This document shows, in pieces, positions 36,205 through 46,290 of a DNA stretch of 64,000 bases; positions within the stretch are counted from its first letter, which is position 1, and the number at the start of each line of letters is the position of its first letter. The notes below the pieces were generated by a model, which made no database searches, was not told the DNA's origin, and saw only the letters and a list, made by a program, of their open reading frames with translations. The DNA comes from Xylophilus sp. GW821-FHT01B05 (GTDB lineage Bacteria > Pseudomonadota > Gammaproteobacteria > Burkholderiales > Burkholderiaceae_C), in contig CP152408.1 in assembly GCA_038961845.1 (NCBI GenBank), positions 558,001 through 622,000 on the forward strand, given 5' to 3'. The translations under genes were made by a program, and so were the position numbers.

Positions 36205-37782
36205 CTACGGCTTCATCGCGTGGTTGTAGACCCAGCCGAAGCTGGTGGACTTGTCTGCCACCAGCGGGCCGCGCGCGTAGAAGTAGGCGCTGCCAATGGC
36301 GGGCAGGCCATCCAGGTCCAGTACCGCCCAGCCGTCGTCGGCGATGTTGGGGTCCTGGTAGTACGGGTAAGGTGGCGGGTCAAACCTGCCGGAGAGTCGG
36401 GCCGCCGTTGTGAGGCTCGCATTGAGCGCCGACTGTGAGGTGAGCGCCATGGGCAACACGCTCGCGTTGCCGCACAGGGTGGTCAGTCGGAACTGGTTGG
36501 AGCCGGTGATCGTCGCGCCGGACTCTACATCGCTGGTGTATCCCTGGCGTTCCATGAAGACATAGCGTTTTGTCGCGCAGATGCGCTGCGCTTGGGACGT
36601 GAAGACGGCGGGCGTGAAGTACCGCGAATTCCCATGCGCACCTACGTTGAACACCGGCTGCAATGCGGTGGGCTCCATCGCCACGGCATAGCGCCGCGTG
36701 GGCATGGTGACGGTCCAGTCGGTGCGCGCGTCGATGCGCAGGTCGCGGACGAATTCGTTCACCAGGCGCGGCACGGAGAGGCCGGCAGACAGCGCCTCGA
36801 CATGGCGAAAGGGCGCGTCGGCATCGATGGCGGCCGTACCCAGATAGGGCGTGGACAGGTCCGGCAGGTCAAACTGCCTGGGCTGCACGCGCCGCGCTGC
36901 GCTGCGCAGCAGCGGATCGTTGGTGAGCTGGTCTACCTGCGTGGCGGTGTCATCGGTTTGCGGCGAAAACACCAGCCGGCCGCGGCCCGGCGTCCCTGCA
37001 GCGGTGACGGCGGTCAGCATCGTGGTCGGCGTCGACCAGGCCACCGAGGCACCGGCGACATTGATGATGATGGAGTTGACCAGCAGGCCGGTGCTGGGGG
37101 TGTCCAGGCCCATGCTGAGCGCCTCTTGCTCGGATGCCGGTTCGTTCAGCAGCGCGGCCAGTGCTGGGGCATCGGCCTTGGGGCATTTGTACTGCCCTGC
37201 CGCTCCGATGGCGACAGGGAGTGGCCTGTAGGAGCCTCCGTTCTGGGCTCTTGCGAACGGTATGTCGGCCGCCGTAATGATCTCGATATAGCCTTCGCGC
37301 GTCCACGCGGCCCGCTCGGTGGCACTCAAGGCGGTAGACACGCGGCTGGTACTGAAGGCGAGGTTTGTATCCCGTGGCAAGGTGCAGGACGTGTCTTCCG
37401 TCGTGATGCGCGACAGGCCGTCCGTGTCCTGCGAAATGCTGGCCGCCCAGGCATCGCCTGCCTGCAGCAGGATCGTGAGGTCCAGCAGGTTGTCCCCGTT
37501 GCTCGCGCCGCGGAAGCGCAGCTTGACCACCTTGCCGTTGTACGAGTCGGTGTTGGTGATGCTCAGCAAGGTGGAGTTGCCGTTCTGCGTGCTGAAGTAC
37601 GGAACGATGGCAATGTGCCCGGTGCCGCCGCCGCGGTTGATCTGGAAGGTCTGCGCATCGGTTACCGACAACGCGTTTGCGCCCCCGGTGCCTGCTATCG
37701 ATACGCCCGCTGTTGATGGCAGCGCGGCACCCATCGACAGGATGGCGGCCATGGCGGCGGAATACGGAATCGGGAACTGCAT
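36205..37782 (-). CDS. Secreted protein of unknown function
   Basis: A 525-residue protein with a signal peptide (MQFPIPYSAAMAAILSMGAA, cleavage near STAG). ATG 37782 is preceded by AGGAG at 7 bp, so longer in-frame starts are unlikely. The mature N-terminus includes AIVPYFSTQNGNSTLLSITN and VVKLRFRGASNGDNLLDLT, beta-rich segments resembling the start of some cell-surface proteins. Two Cys pairs are likely (SCTL/YKCP; ICAT/TLCG). No catalytic motif was recognised. Transcribed toward the MCE operon, ending 19 bp from it; no clear partner gene. Confidence 0.75.
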   Translation of the reverse strand: MQFPIPYSAAMAAILSMGAALPSTAGVSIAGTGGANALSVTDAQTFQINRGGGTGHIAIVPYFSTQNGNSTLLSITNTDSYNGKVVKLRFRGASNGDNLLDLTILLQAGDAWAASISQDTDGLSRITTEDTSCTLPRDTNLAFSTSRVSTALSATERAAWTREGYIEIITAADIPFARAQNGGSYRPLPVAIGAAGQYKCPKADAPALAALLNEPASEQEALSMGLDTPSTGLLVNSIIINVAGASVAWSTPTTMLTAVTAAGTPGRGRLVFSPQTDDTATQVDQLTNDPLLRSAARRVQPRQFDLPDLSTPYLGTAAIDADAPFRHVEALSAGLSVPRLVNEFVRDLRIDARTDWTVTMPTRRYAVAMEPTALQPVFNVGAHGNSRYFTPAVFTSQAQRICATKRYVFMERQGYTSDVESGATITGSNQFRLTTLCGNASVLPMALTSQSALNASLTTAARLSGRFDPPPYPYYQDPNIADDGWAVLDLDGLPAIGSAYFYARGPLVADKSTSFGWVYNHAMKP

Positions 37783-38058
37783 CGCATCACTCCTCATGTA
37801 GTTGGGGGAAGGCATGGCGGGCCTCGTGTACTCCCTATGCGGCCTCGCTGCCGCAATGACTATAGAGGACGCCAAAGAGGGCCTGCGCTCCCTGTGGTCA
37901 AAGCCTCGCTGGGCGGTGTTGGGCTGAGCCGCCGGCTTTCGCCCGTGGCGATGGGGCCCGCATCACCTCACGTCGGCAGGGTTGCGGCAGATGCGCTACA
38001 ACCCATGCTTCGTCCCGCTGCCGCACATACGCGCATCTCCACCCGAAGCAGACCCGCC

Positions 38059-38718
38059 TTGAGCCAAGACCTCCACGCCCGGCCGCAGGCCAGCCCGCCA
38101 GGGCCGCTGACGATCGACTACTTCTTCTCGCCGCAAAGCCCTTGGACCTACCTGGGCCACCAGCGCTTTGCCGCGCTGGCGCAGCAGCATGGGGCCCGGG
38201 TGCGGGTGCTGCCGGTGGATCTGGGCCAGGTGTTCCCGGTGTCGGGTGGCGTGCCGGTGGGCAAGCGCGCGCCACAGCGCCAGGTCTACCGCCTGCTTGA
38301 GCTGCGGCGCGTGGCTGAGTATTTGGCCTTGCCCATGCACCCGCAGCCCAAATACTTTCCCGTGGCCAGCGGCGACGCCGCGCGGCTTATCGTTGCCGCC
38401 GACCAGCGCGAGGGCACGCCCGCCGCCATGCGCCTGTGCGGTGCCGTCTTTGCCGCGGTCTGGGCCCAGCAGCGCAACATCGCCGACCCCAAGGTGCTGG
38501 CCGCGCTGCTCGACGAGGCCGGGCTGCCCGCCGCACTGCTGGAGCAGTCGCTGAGCCAGGCCGCGCACGAACGCTACGAGGCCAACACCGAAGAGGCGAT
38601 TGCCGCCGGCGTGTTTGGTGCCCCGAGCTATGTCGTGGGCGGCGAGATTTTCTGGGGCCAGGACCGCCTGGACTTTCTGCAACGCAAACTTCAACGCCAT
38701 TCATCACCAGGAGCATGA
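38059..38718 (+). CDS. DsbA-family oxidoreductase (2-hydroxychromene-2-carboxylate isomerase-like)
   Basis: About 219 residues of the DSBA-like thioredoxin fold. The N-terminal strand IDYFFSPQSPWTYLGHQRF has Ser-Pro-Trp where DsbA has CxxC, as in HCCA isomerases, which act with glutathione. The C-terminus has EAIAAGVFGAPSYVVGGEIFWGQDRL, the family cis-Pro and substrate motif. Start uncertain: TTG 38059 is used; ATG 38005 is in frame upstream. It overlaps the start of the dienelactone hydrolase gene. Confidence 0.8.
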   Translation: MSQDLHARPQASPPGPLTIDYFFSPQSPWTYLGHQRFAALAQQHGARVRVLPVDLGQVFPVSGGVPVGKRAPQRQVYRLLELRRVAEYLALPMHPQPKYFPVASGDAARLIVAADQREGTPAAMRLCGAVFAAVWAQQRNIADPKVLAALLDEAGLPAALLEQSLSQAAHERYEANTEEAIAAGVFGAPSYVVGGEIFWGQDRLDFLQRKLQRHSSPGA

Positions 38719-39410
38719 CCACCATGGGTTCTTCCACTGTCACCCTTACCGCCGCCGACGGCTTCCAGTTCCCCGCCTACGTGGCCGAGCCCGTGGGCAC
38801 GCCCAAGGGCGCCATCGTGGTGCTGCAAGAGATCTTCGGCGTCAACTCGCACATCCGCTCGGTCGCCGACGGCTATGCCGCCGAGGGCTACCTGGCCGTG
38901 GCGCCGGCCACCTTCACGCGCGTCAAGCCGGGCGTGGAGCTGGGCTACACCGGGCCTGACATGGGCGCCGGCATGGAGCTGAAGGCCGCCGTCGAGGCCC
39001 TGCCCGCGCCGGGCGTGCTGCAAGACGTACAGGCCGCCGTGCAGTACGCGGCCAAGGCCGGCAAGGTCGGCATCGTCGGCTACTGCTGGGGCGGCCTGCT
39101 GACCTGGCGCTCGGCCGAGCAGGTGCAAGGCCTGTCGGCCGCGGTCGCCTACTACGGCGGCGGCGCCACGACCGAGGCCGAGGCCGGCCGCACGCCCAAG
39201 GTGCCGGTGCTGGCGCACTTCGGCGACAAGGACCAGCACATCACGCTGCCCAGCGTGGAAGCCTTCATCAAGCGCCAGCCCGAGGTCGAAGTGCACATCT
39301 ACCCGGCCGACCACGGCTTCAACTGCGACCAGCGCGGCTCCTGGGACGCCCCCGCGGCCAAGCTGGCGCGCGAGCGCTCGCTGGCGTTCTTCGCCAAGCA
39401 CCTGGGCTAA
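38715..39410 (+). CDS. Dienelactone hydrolase family protein
   Basis: A 231-residue alpha/beta hydrolase. The elbow VGYCWGG has the Cys nucleophile of dienelactone hydrolase; QEIFGVNSHIR carries the Glu-Arg pair; acid and base are in HFGDKDQHI and YPADHGFNCD. ATG 38715 overlaps the preceding stop, while ATG 38724 has a better AGGAG spacing. Acts on cyclic esters or similar lactones in aromatic breakdown. Confidence 0.93.
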   Translation: MTTMGSSTVTLTAADGFQFPAYVAEPVGTPKGAIVVLQEIFGVNSHIRSVADGYAAEGYLAVAPATFTRVKPGVELGYTGPDMGAGMELKAAVEALPAPGVLQDVQAAVQYAAKAGKVGIVGYCWGGLLTWRSAEQVQGLSAAVAYYGGGATTEAEAGRTPKVPVLAHFGDKDQHITLPSVEAFIKRQPEVEVHIYPADHGFNCDQRGSWDAPAAKLARERSLAFFAKHLG

Positions 39411-40294
39411 GTGCCCTTCCAGTGTTCGTCTAGAAATGCCAGCAGCGCCTTGAACGCGGCGCTCTGGTGGCGGCGCTGGGCGTAGGCGATGTAGAGCCAG
39501 GTGTCGCGCGGCGAGGTGCCGCACAGCACCCGCTCCAGCGCGCCGCTGTCGATATGCGGCTGCAGCAGCAGCTTGGGCAGGCAGACCACGCCCAGCCCCT
39601 GCATCGCCAATGAAATCAGCGGGGCCGCGTCGGTGGCCTCCATGCGGCTCTTGAGGTCGATGCTCAGCGGCCGGCCGTCCACCTCGAAGCGCCAGTGCGG
39701 CTGCGGGCCGGGCTGGGCATAGACCAGCGCCGCGTGCTGGGCCAGTGCGTCGGGGTGCGTCGGGCGGCCGTGGCGGTCCCAGTAGGCGGGCGCGGCGCAG
39801 ACGGCGAAGTCGACCTGCCGCAGCTTCTTCACGATGACGTTGGCATCGGTGATCGGGCCCACGCGCAGCGCCAGGTCGATGCCGTCCTCGATCAGGTCGA
39901 CCTTGCGGTTGCTCAGCTGCATGTGGATGCTGACCAGCGGGTGCCGCTCCAGAAAGCGGCCGATCAGCTCGGGCAGCATGGTTGCGGCCAGCCCGTGCGG
40001 CGCGGCGATGCGGATGCGGCCGCTGGGCTCCAGCGCGCGCTGGCTCAGCTCGTTGTGGGTCAGGGTCATCATCTCGATCAGCGGCGTGCTGCGCTCCAGC
40101 AGCAGGCTGCCGGCATCGGTCAGGCTGACCATGCGGGTGGAGCGGTGCAACAGGCGCACCTGCAGCCGCGATTCGAGTTCTGCCACGTACTTGCTGACGT
40201 TGGCCTTGGACATGGCCAGCGGTGCCGCGGCGCGGGAGAAGCTGCCGCGCAGGGCCACTTCACGAAAAGTCCGGATCAAATCCAGGGAATCCAT
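39407..40294 (-). CDS. LysR-family regulator (DmlR/CrgA-like)
   Basis: A 295-residue LTTR: IRTFREVALRGSFSRAA and MSKANVSKYVAELESRL form the winged helix; the effector domain has DLALRVGPITDANVIVKKL. It converges with the dienelactone hydrolase gene, overlapping its end by 4 bp. Its target could be that gene and the DsbA-family gene, but the divergent promoter side faces the small exported protein at 40581 instead. Confidence 0.9.
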   Translation of the reverse strand: MDSLDLIRTFREVALRGSFSRAAAPLAMSKANVSKYVAELESRLQVRLLHRSTRMVSLTDAGSLLLERSTPLIEMMTLTHNELSQRALEPSGRIRIAAPHGLAATMLPELIGRFLERHPLVSIHMQLSNRKVDLIEDGIDLALRVGPITDANVIVKKLRQVDFAVCAAPAYWDRHGRPTHPDALAQHAALVYAQPGPQPHWRFEVDGRPLSIDLKSRMEATDAAPLISLAMQGLGVVCLPKLLLQPHIDSGALERVLCGTSPRDTWLYIAYAQRRHQSAAFKALLAFLDEHWKGT

Positions 40295-40580
40295 TGTTTC
40301 AGTTCCTGAAACCAGTCTCTGGCATTCCGGTTGCGCTCTACCTCTGTAGGAGCCGGCTTACAAGCTGTGTGTAAAGCGGGATTCCTGGGGGCGTGGCGGG
40401 TGATTGTTTCTATTTTCGAAATGCCGTGATTCCTCCGGCGGGCATTTAAGCACGAAACTTTGGTGTCATATGGAATTCACACTCCGGGCAATAGATGCAA
40501 ACCCTGGGCTTCTCGAAGTCCAAGAGCAGATGCCCGGGGCTGCTGTCAGAAGTTGCCACTACTACTAAGAAAGAATCATC
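40295..40580. other. Gap upstream of the small exported protein
   Basis: 286 bp without a supported gene. It holds the divergent upstream regions of lysR and the small exported protein. GTTTCAGTTCCTGAAACCAG (40297-40316) contains the dyad GTTTCAG-TTC-CTGAAAC right at the lysR start, a plausible autoregulatory site. Confidence 0.4.
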
Positions 40581-40916
40581 ATGAACGCATCCAAGCTCTT
40601 CGCTATCGCCGCTCTCGCCGTCACCGCCTCCGTGGGCGCCCAAGCCGCTTCCACCTCCATGGGTGAAGGCGACCAACAATCGTCGCGCGCACTGCAGATC
40701 CAGCCGCAAGTCGCACCCGCTGGCTACACCATCCTGGCCCGCGCCACGGGCGACGTGACGCCAGTGGCCGCCAACGGTGAAGGCGACCAGCGTTCGCAGT
40801 ACGCGGCCCAAGTGGAATCCTCCACCGTCAGCCGTGCCGCCGTGGCCGCTGAAGCCCGCCAAGCCGTGCGCATGGGCCAGATCGCCCACGGCGAGGCTGA
40901 CTACTCCGCCATGTAA
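40581..40916 (+). CDS. Small exported protein (DUF4148-like)
   Basis: A 111-residue protein with a clear signal peptide (MNASKLFAIAALAVTASVGA-QAA). The mature part contains two copies of a GEGDQ(Q/R)S motif (residues ~32-38 and ~66-72) and ends in charged helix (AAEARQAVRMGQIAHGEADYS), resembling the DUF4148 periplasmic family of Burkholderiales. AAGAAAG ribosome site and a strong terminator just downstream suggest a monocistronic, well-expressed gene. Confidence 0.75.
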   Translation: MNASKLFAIAALAVTASVGAQAASTSMGEGDQQSSRALQIQPQVAPAGYTILARATGDVTPVAANGEGDQRSQYAAQVESSTVSRAAVAAEARQAVRMGQIAHGEADYSAM

Positions 40917-40945
40917 GTTCTGGTCGGGCGCTGCCCACAAAGAGC

Positions 40946-40983
40946 AAAAGAGCCGGGGCCGTGAGGCCGCCGGCTCTTTTTTC
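40946..40983 (+). terminator. Intrinsic terminator after the small exported protein gene
   Basis: AAAAGAGCCGG pairs with CCGGCTCTTTT across GGCCGTGAGGCCG-like loop sequence, followed by a T-run ending at 40982. Confidence 0.9.
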
Positions 40984-41015
40984 ATTCGTCCACCGTCGCG
41001 CGAACTGAACGATTC

Positions 41016-41130
41016 AAAAGGCCGCGGAGCAGGCCATGCCAAGACATCCGCGGAACCGGCTCCGCCGGGCCGCTGGATGTGCCCCCTTGAGGGGGTTGGC
41101 GAAGACGCGAAGCGCGCAGCCTGGGGGTGG
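41016..41130 (+). repeat. ~110-bp interspersed repeat, copy 3
   Basis: Same unit and orientation as copy 1: AAGGCCGCGGAGCAGGCC start, ACATCCGCGG...CCGCTGGATGT stem, CCCCCTTGAGGGGG and GCGCAGCCTGGGGGTGG end. It abuts the 3' end of the CorA-like gene. Confidence 0.9.
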
Positions 41131-41131
41131 T

Positions 41132-42247
41132 TTATCTCTCTGATCGGAGATATCGCTTGCGCCAGAACAGGGCTACGAGTACGACGGAAATCACGCCCAT
41201 GCTGCCCATGGCCCACCAGAAGCCGTTCTGCTTGTGCACCAGCGGGATGAACTCGAAGTTCATGCCAAAGATGCCGGCGATCAGGTTCAGCGGCAGGAAC
41301 ACGGCGGTGAGCGTGGTGAGCACGCGCATGGTGTCGTTGGCGCGGTTGCTCTGCAGGCTGAAGTGCATCTGCACCGTGGTTTCGGCGCTTTGCTCCAGCC
41401 GCCGCACGTGGTGCACCACGCGCTCTATGTGCTCCAGCACGTCGCGGCTGCGCACCTGCAGCAGTTCGCGTTCGCGCTGCGCGGCGGGCGTGCCGGCTGC
41501 GGGCAAGGCTTCGAGCGTGTCGATCCAGTCCTGCACGGCGGCGCGCTGGTCTTCGCAGATCTCGTCCAACTGGTGCAGCGCCATGCGCGCCTGCAGCAGC
41601 GCCGTCCAGTTGGTGAAGCGGCTGCGCGGGTTGAGCAGCTCGGTCTGCCAGTGGTCGAGCTGGCGCGTCAGGTCGCGCCGCAGCTCCAGGTAGCCGTCGA
41701 CCATCAGGTTGACGACGCGCAGCATCAGGTCGGCCGGGCTGCTGGGCAGGCGGCTGCCGGTGGCGCGCGCCTCGGCGCCCGGGCCGGCCAGCAGGCGCAG
41801 GGCGTAGGCGTCGCGCACCGTGCAGTCTTCGGGGTGCACGGTCAGCAGCACCTGGTCGAACACGGCAAAGCCCACCGGCCGGGTGTCGATGCGGCGCAGC
41901 ACTGGCAGGCCGCCCCGGCGCAGCGGGATGGCGGGCGGGCCGGGCGGCGAGTCAGGGGCGGCCGCGCCGTTGTCGCGCGATTGCGTGGCCAGCCGGCGAA
42001 ACACCAGCAGGTCGTACTGCGAGGTGTAGTCGTAGTGCGAGGGCAGGTGTGGGTTCAGCAGGTCACTGATGTGCAGGTCCACCAGCGGCGTGCCGGCGGC
42101 GGCCTGCAGCGCGGCCTGGATCTGCGCCTGCTGCGCCGTGAACTCGCTGCGCGCGCATGAAATCCAGACAAAGCCGGCAGCCGGCGCTGCCTGCGGCAGT
42201 TCCCCGGTTTCCTGGACGCCGCTGGCCTGGATCTGGAAAATACGCAT
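41132..42247 (-). CDS. CorA-family divalent cation transporter
   Basis: A 371-residue CorA/ZntB-like protein. A large soluble N-terminal domain is followed by two C-terminal helices; the first ends in FGMNFEF (the GMN selectivity motif) and the second is GSMGVISVVLVALFWRK. Preceding the pore is the long helix with SNRANDTMRVLTTLTAVFLP. Mg, Co or Zn specificity is not determined by the motif. Start ATG 42247 chosen because the upstream frame lies in a short repeat. Confidence 0.92.
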   Translation of the reverse strand: MRIFQIQASGVQETGELPQAAPAAGFVWISCARSEFTAQQAQIQAALQAAAGTPLVDLHISDLLNPHLPSHYDYTSQYDLLVFRRLATQSRDNGAAAPDSPPGPPAIPLRRGGLPVLRRIDTRPVGFAVFDQVLLTVHPEDCTVRDAYALRLLAGPGAEARATGSRLPSSPADLMLRVVNLMVDGYLELRRDLTRQLDHWQTELLNPRSRFTNWTALLQARMALHQLDEICEDQRAAVQDWIDTLEALPAAGTPAAQRERELLQVRSRDVLEHIERVVHHVRRLEQSAETTVQMHFSLQSNRANDTMRVLTTLTAVFLPLNLIAGIFGMNFEFIPLVHKQNGFWWAMGSMGVISVVLVALFWRKRYLRSER

Positions 42248-42252
42248 GAATA

Positions 42253-43426
<1,174 letters not shown>

Positions 43427-43432
43427 CGCCCA

Positions 43433-43543
43433 TGGACGGTTTGCGCCGTCCCCCGCTTTTCCTCCCTGAGCGGGTGCCTTGATGTGTGACAGCAAAAAGG
43501 CTTCCTCCACCCGGCCCTCTCAGAGGGGCCGGGTTTTTTTTTG
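43433..43543 (+). ncRNA. Attenuator-like leader RNA upstream of hemJ
   Basis: Three overlapping pairings are visible: CCCGC (43452-43456) with GCGGG (43470-43474); CGGGTG (43471-43476) with CACCCG (43508-43513); and the terminator ACCCGGCC (43509-43516) with GGCCGGGT (43527-43534) followed by nine T. The second excludes both the first and the third, the logic of an attenuator. A short frame MCDSKKASS starts at 43482. It could equally be a stand-alone sRNA. No known riboswitch class was recognised. Confidence 0.5.
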
Positions 43544-43584
43544 CCGGCCCGGCCTGCTTGCGGGCCTGGTCCTACACTTGACCG

Positions 43585-44019
43585 ATGGCCATGCTCTGGA
43601 TCAAAGCCCTGCACATCGTTTTCGTCGCCAGCTGGTTTGCTGGCCTGTTCTACCTGCCCCGGATCTTCGTGAACCTGGCGCAGGTATCGCCTGGGTCGGT
43701 TGCAGAGCGCGACCGCCTGCTGCTGATGGCCAGAAAGCTGCTGCGCTTCACCGCCTTGCTGGCGGTGCCGGCCGTGCTGCTGGGCGGCTGGCTGTTCCTG
43801 GGCTATGGCATTGGCCGCGGCCCGGGCAACGGCTGGATGCACGCCAAGCTGTTCGTCGTGCTGCTGGCCATTGGCTACCACCACGCCTGCGCCCGCCTGC
43901 TGCACAAGTTCGAGGCCGGCCGCAGCCAGCGCAGCCATGTCTGGTTCCGCTGGTTCAATGAAGTGCCGGTGCTGCTGCTGCTGGCGGCCGTCGTGCTGGT
44001 GGTCGTCAAGCCGTTCTGA
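43585..44019 (+). CDS. hemJ: Protoporphyrinogen oxidase HemJ
   Basis: A 144-residue membrane protein with four hydrophobic segments. The start MLWIKALHIVFVASWFAGLF and YLPRIFVNL are the HemJ/UPF0093 hallmark, with the conserved His (H10) and Lys in MHAKLF. HemJ oxidises protoporphyrinogen IX late in haem synthesis in bacteria lacking HemG/HemY. Proximity to hemB supports the call. Confidence 0.92.
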   Translation: MAMLWIKALHIVFVASWFAGLFYLPRIFVNLAQVSPGSVAERDRLLLMARKLLRFTALLAVPAVLLGGWLFLGYGIGRGPGNGWMHAKLFVVLLAIGYHHACARLLHKFEAGRSQRSHVWFRWFNEVPVLLLLAAVVLVVVKPF

Positions 44020-44021
44020 TC

Positions 44022-45158
44022 ATGCGCCGGCCAAGCGGCGAGCCGCTCGGGATCAGCCCCAAAACCGTGGCCTGGCCGCTGGCGCTGGCCTATGCGGCGC
44101 TGATCGTCTACGCCAGCCTGTACCCGTTCTTTGACTGGCGCGACCAGGGCATCGTGCCCTGGGCCTTCCTGGCGGCGCCGCTGCCGCGCTGGTGGACCTG
44201 GTTCGACGTCGTCTCCAACGTGCTGGGCTATGCGCCGCTGGGTTTTCTGCTGGGGCTGGCGGCGCTGCGCTCGGGCCGTGGCGTGCGCGGCGTGCTGTGG
44301 GCGGTGCTGGCCTGCGGCCTGTTGTCGCTGGTGATGGAGACGCTGCAAAGCTACCTGCCCACGCGCGTGCCCTCCAATGTGGACCTGGCGCTCAACACCG
44401 CCGGTGCTGCGGCCGGCGCCTTCCTGGCCTGGCTGCTGGAGCCGCTGGGCGCCATCGCCCGCTGGGACCGCCTGCGCGAGCGCTGGTTCGTGCCCGACGC
44501 CCGCGGCGCGCTGGCCTTGCTGGCGCTGTGGCCGGTGGCACTGCTGTTCCCGGTGGCCGTGCCCTTCGGCCTGGGCCAGGTGCTGGAGCGCCTGGAAGAC
44601 GGCCTGGCCACGCTGCTGGACGGCACGCCCTTCCTCGAATGGCTGCCGATGCGCGACGTCGAGCTGCAGCCCCTGCTGCCCGGCGCCGAGCTGCTGTGCG
44701 TGGTGCTGGGCGCGCTCATCCCCTGCCTGCTGGGCTACTGCATCGTGCGCACCTTGCGCCAGCGCGCGGTGTTCGCGGTCTGCATCCTGGCACTGGGCGT
44801 GGCCGCGACCACGCTGTCGTCCGCCCTTACCTACGCGCCGGCCCATGCCTGGGTCTGGCTGACCTTCCCGGTGCAGGTCGGGCTGGCGGCCGCGCTGGTA
44901 CTGGCCGCGCTGGCCCTGCCGCTGCCGCGCCGCGGCTGCGCGGCGTTGGCCCTGCTGGCGCTGGCGGTGCACCTGAACCTGCTCAACGACGCACCCACCA
45001 GCGCCTACTTTGCGCAAACCCTGCAGACCTGGGAGCAGGGCCGCTTCATCCGTTTCCACGGCGTGGTGCAGTGGCTGGGCTGGATCTGGCCGTATGCGGT
45101 GCTGGCCTATGTGCTGGTGCGGGTATCGCGCCGTGATCGGGTACAGGCCCCTGCCTAG
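44022..45158 (+). CDS. VanZ-like membrane protein
   Basis: A 378-residue inner-membrane protein with about nine to ten hydrophobic segments. The N-terminal half has the VanZ pattern: YASLYPFFDWRD, WFDVVSNVLGYAPLGFLLG, LVMETLQSYLPTRVPSNVDL with Glu-Gln and Asn-Asp. The C-terminal half adds several helices not typical of VanZ. It starts 2 bp after hemJ. Function unknown in bacteria of this type. Confidence 0.82.
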   Translation: MRRPSGEPLGISPKTVAWPLALAYAALIVYASLYPFFDWRDQGIVPWAFLAAPLPRWWTWFDVVSNVLGYAPLGFLLGLAALRSGRGVRGVLWAVLACGLLSLVMETLQSYLPTRVPSNVDLALNTAGAAAGAFLAWLLEPLGAIARWDRLRERWFVPDARGALALLALWPVALLFPVAVPFGLGQVLERLEDGLATLLDGTPFLEWLPMRDVELQPLLPGAELLCVVLGALIPCLLGYCIVRTLRQRAVFAVCILALGVAATTLSSALTYAPAHAWVWLTFPVQVGLAAALVLAALALPLPRRGCAALALLALAVHLNLLNDAPTSAYFAQTLQTWEQGRFIRFHGVVQWLGWIWPYAVLAYVLVRVSRRDRVQAPA

Positions 45159-45168
45159 AATGGCGCGG

Positions 45169-45522
45169 ATGAGCACGCCCGCGCCTTCCTCTTCCGCCTC
45201 TTATTACGAACGCCACATCTTCTTCTGCTTGAACGAGCGCAAGAACGGCGAGGACAGCTGCGCGCTGCACGACGCCCAGCGCGGCTTCGACCACTGCAAG
45301 GCACGCGTCAAGGCGGCCGGCCTGGCCGGCCCGGGCAAGGTGCGCGTGAACAAGGCCGGTTGCCTGGACCGTTGCGCCGGCGGCCCGGTGGCCGTGGTCT
45401 ACCCCGAGGCGGTCTGGTACACCTTTGTGGACGAGTCCGACATCGACGAGATCGTCGACGCCCACCTGGGCCGCGGCGAAGTCGTCGAGCGCCTGCTGCT
45501 GCCGCCGCACGTGGGTCGCTGA
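45169..45522 (+). CDS. Thioredoxin-like 2Fe-2S ferredoxin
   Basis: A 117-residue protein (ATG 45169) with RHIFFCLNER, DSCALH, DHCKARVKAAGL and NKAGCLDRCAGGPVAVVYP, the Cys arrangement of the thioredoxin-like 2Fe-2S ferredoxins (as in NuoE and Azotobacter FeSII type). VDESDIDEIVDAHL follows. Redox carrier of unknown partner, 10 bp after the VanZ-like gene. Confidence 0.85.
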   Translation: MSTPAPSSSASYYERHIFFCLNERKNGEDSCALHDAQRGFDHCKARVKAAGLAGPGKVRVNKAGCLDRCAGGPVAVVYPEAVWYTFVDESDIDEIVDAHLGRGEVVERLLLPPHVGR

Positions 45523-45534
45523 CATTTTTTGAAT

Positions 45535-45592
45535 AAAAAGTGGCTTTAGCCCAGGTGCAGCCTGGGCTAATAGCTATGAAAAAAGTAGTAAT
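45535..45592. repeat. Short TAGCTAT repeat before the alpha/beta hydrolase
   Basis: AGCCCAGGTGCAGCCTGGGCT (hairpin) followed by AATAGCTATGAAAAAAGTAG. It supplies the leader of the hydrolase gene at 45596, which lacks any other obvious upstream signal. Confidence 0.65.
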
Positions 45593-45595
45593 CGC

Positions 45596-46228
45596 ATGAA
45601 TGCCCAAACCGAGTCCCTGCGCCTGACCGGCGCCGCCGGCGCCATCGAGGCGTTGCGCGACGCGCCCGCCGACGGCACGCCCTCGCGCGGCGTCGCCGTC
45701 ATCAGCCATCCGCACCCGCTGTTCGGCGGCACCATGGACAACAAGGTCGTGCAAACCCTGGCGCGCGCCTTCGTGCAATGCGGCTGGACGGTGGTGCGCT
45801 TCAACTTTCGTGGCGTCGGCGCCAGTGCCGGCACTTACGACGAAGGCCGTGGCGAGGCCGAAGACCTGCTGGCGGTGATCCAGCAGGTGGCGCCCGAAGG
45901 CCCGCTGGCGCTGGCCGGCTTCTCCTTTGGCTCCTTCGTCACCAGCCAGGCGCTGGCCACGCTCTGGCCCACCCGGCCGGCCGAGCAGGTCGTCTTCGTC
46001 GGCACCGCAGCCAGCCGCTTCAAGGTCGCCACGCTGCCGCCCGAAGCCCATGCGCGCACCCTGGTCGTGCACGGCGAACAGGACGACACCGTGCCCCTGG
46101 CCGCGGTGCTGGATTGGGCCCGGCCGCAAACACTTCCTGTCACAGTCGTCCCCGGAGGCGGCCATTTTTTCCACGGACAATTGCCGCTGCTCAAGGGCCT
46201 GGTGGTGCGCCACCTGCTGGTGCCGTGA
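45596..46228 (+). CDS. Alpha/beta hydrolase
   Basis: A 210-residue soluble hydrolase. HPHPLFGGTMDNKVV near the N-terminus, FRGVGASAGTYDEG, nucleophile elbow AGFSFGSF (Ser), acid in HGEQDDTVP and base in PGGGHFFHG. This YcjY/dienelactone-type subgroup is common in proteobacteria; substrate unknown. Confidence 0.88.
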   Translation: MNAQTESLRLTGAAGAIEALRDAPADGTPSRGVAVISHPHPLFGGTMDNKVVQTLARAFVQCGWTVVRFNFRGVGASAGTYDEGRGEAEDLLAVIQQVAPEGPLALAGFSFGSFVTSQALATLWPTRPAEQVVFVGTAASRFKVATLPPEAHARTLVVHGEQDDTVPLAAVLDWARPQTLPVTVVPGGGHFFHGQLPLLKGLVVRHLLVP

Positions 46229-46290
46229 GCGTGGCCTGCTCCGGCGTTTCTTCTCTTTCTTCCATCCTCATCCCCCGTATTCCGTCCTCC

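Noticed and set aside
43479..43961. A 160-codon plus-strand frame overlapping hemJ
   Set aside because: It is out of frame with HemJ, which has clear family motifs; only a short leader peptide from its start is considered possible.
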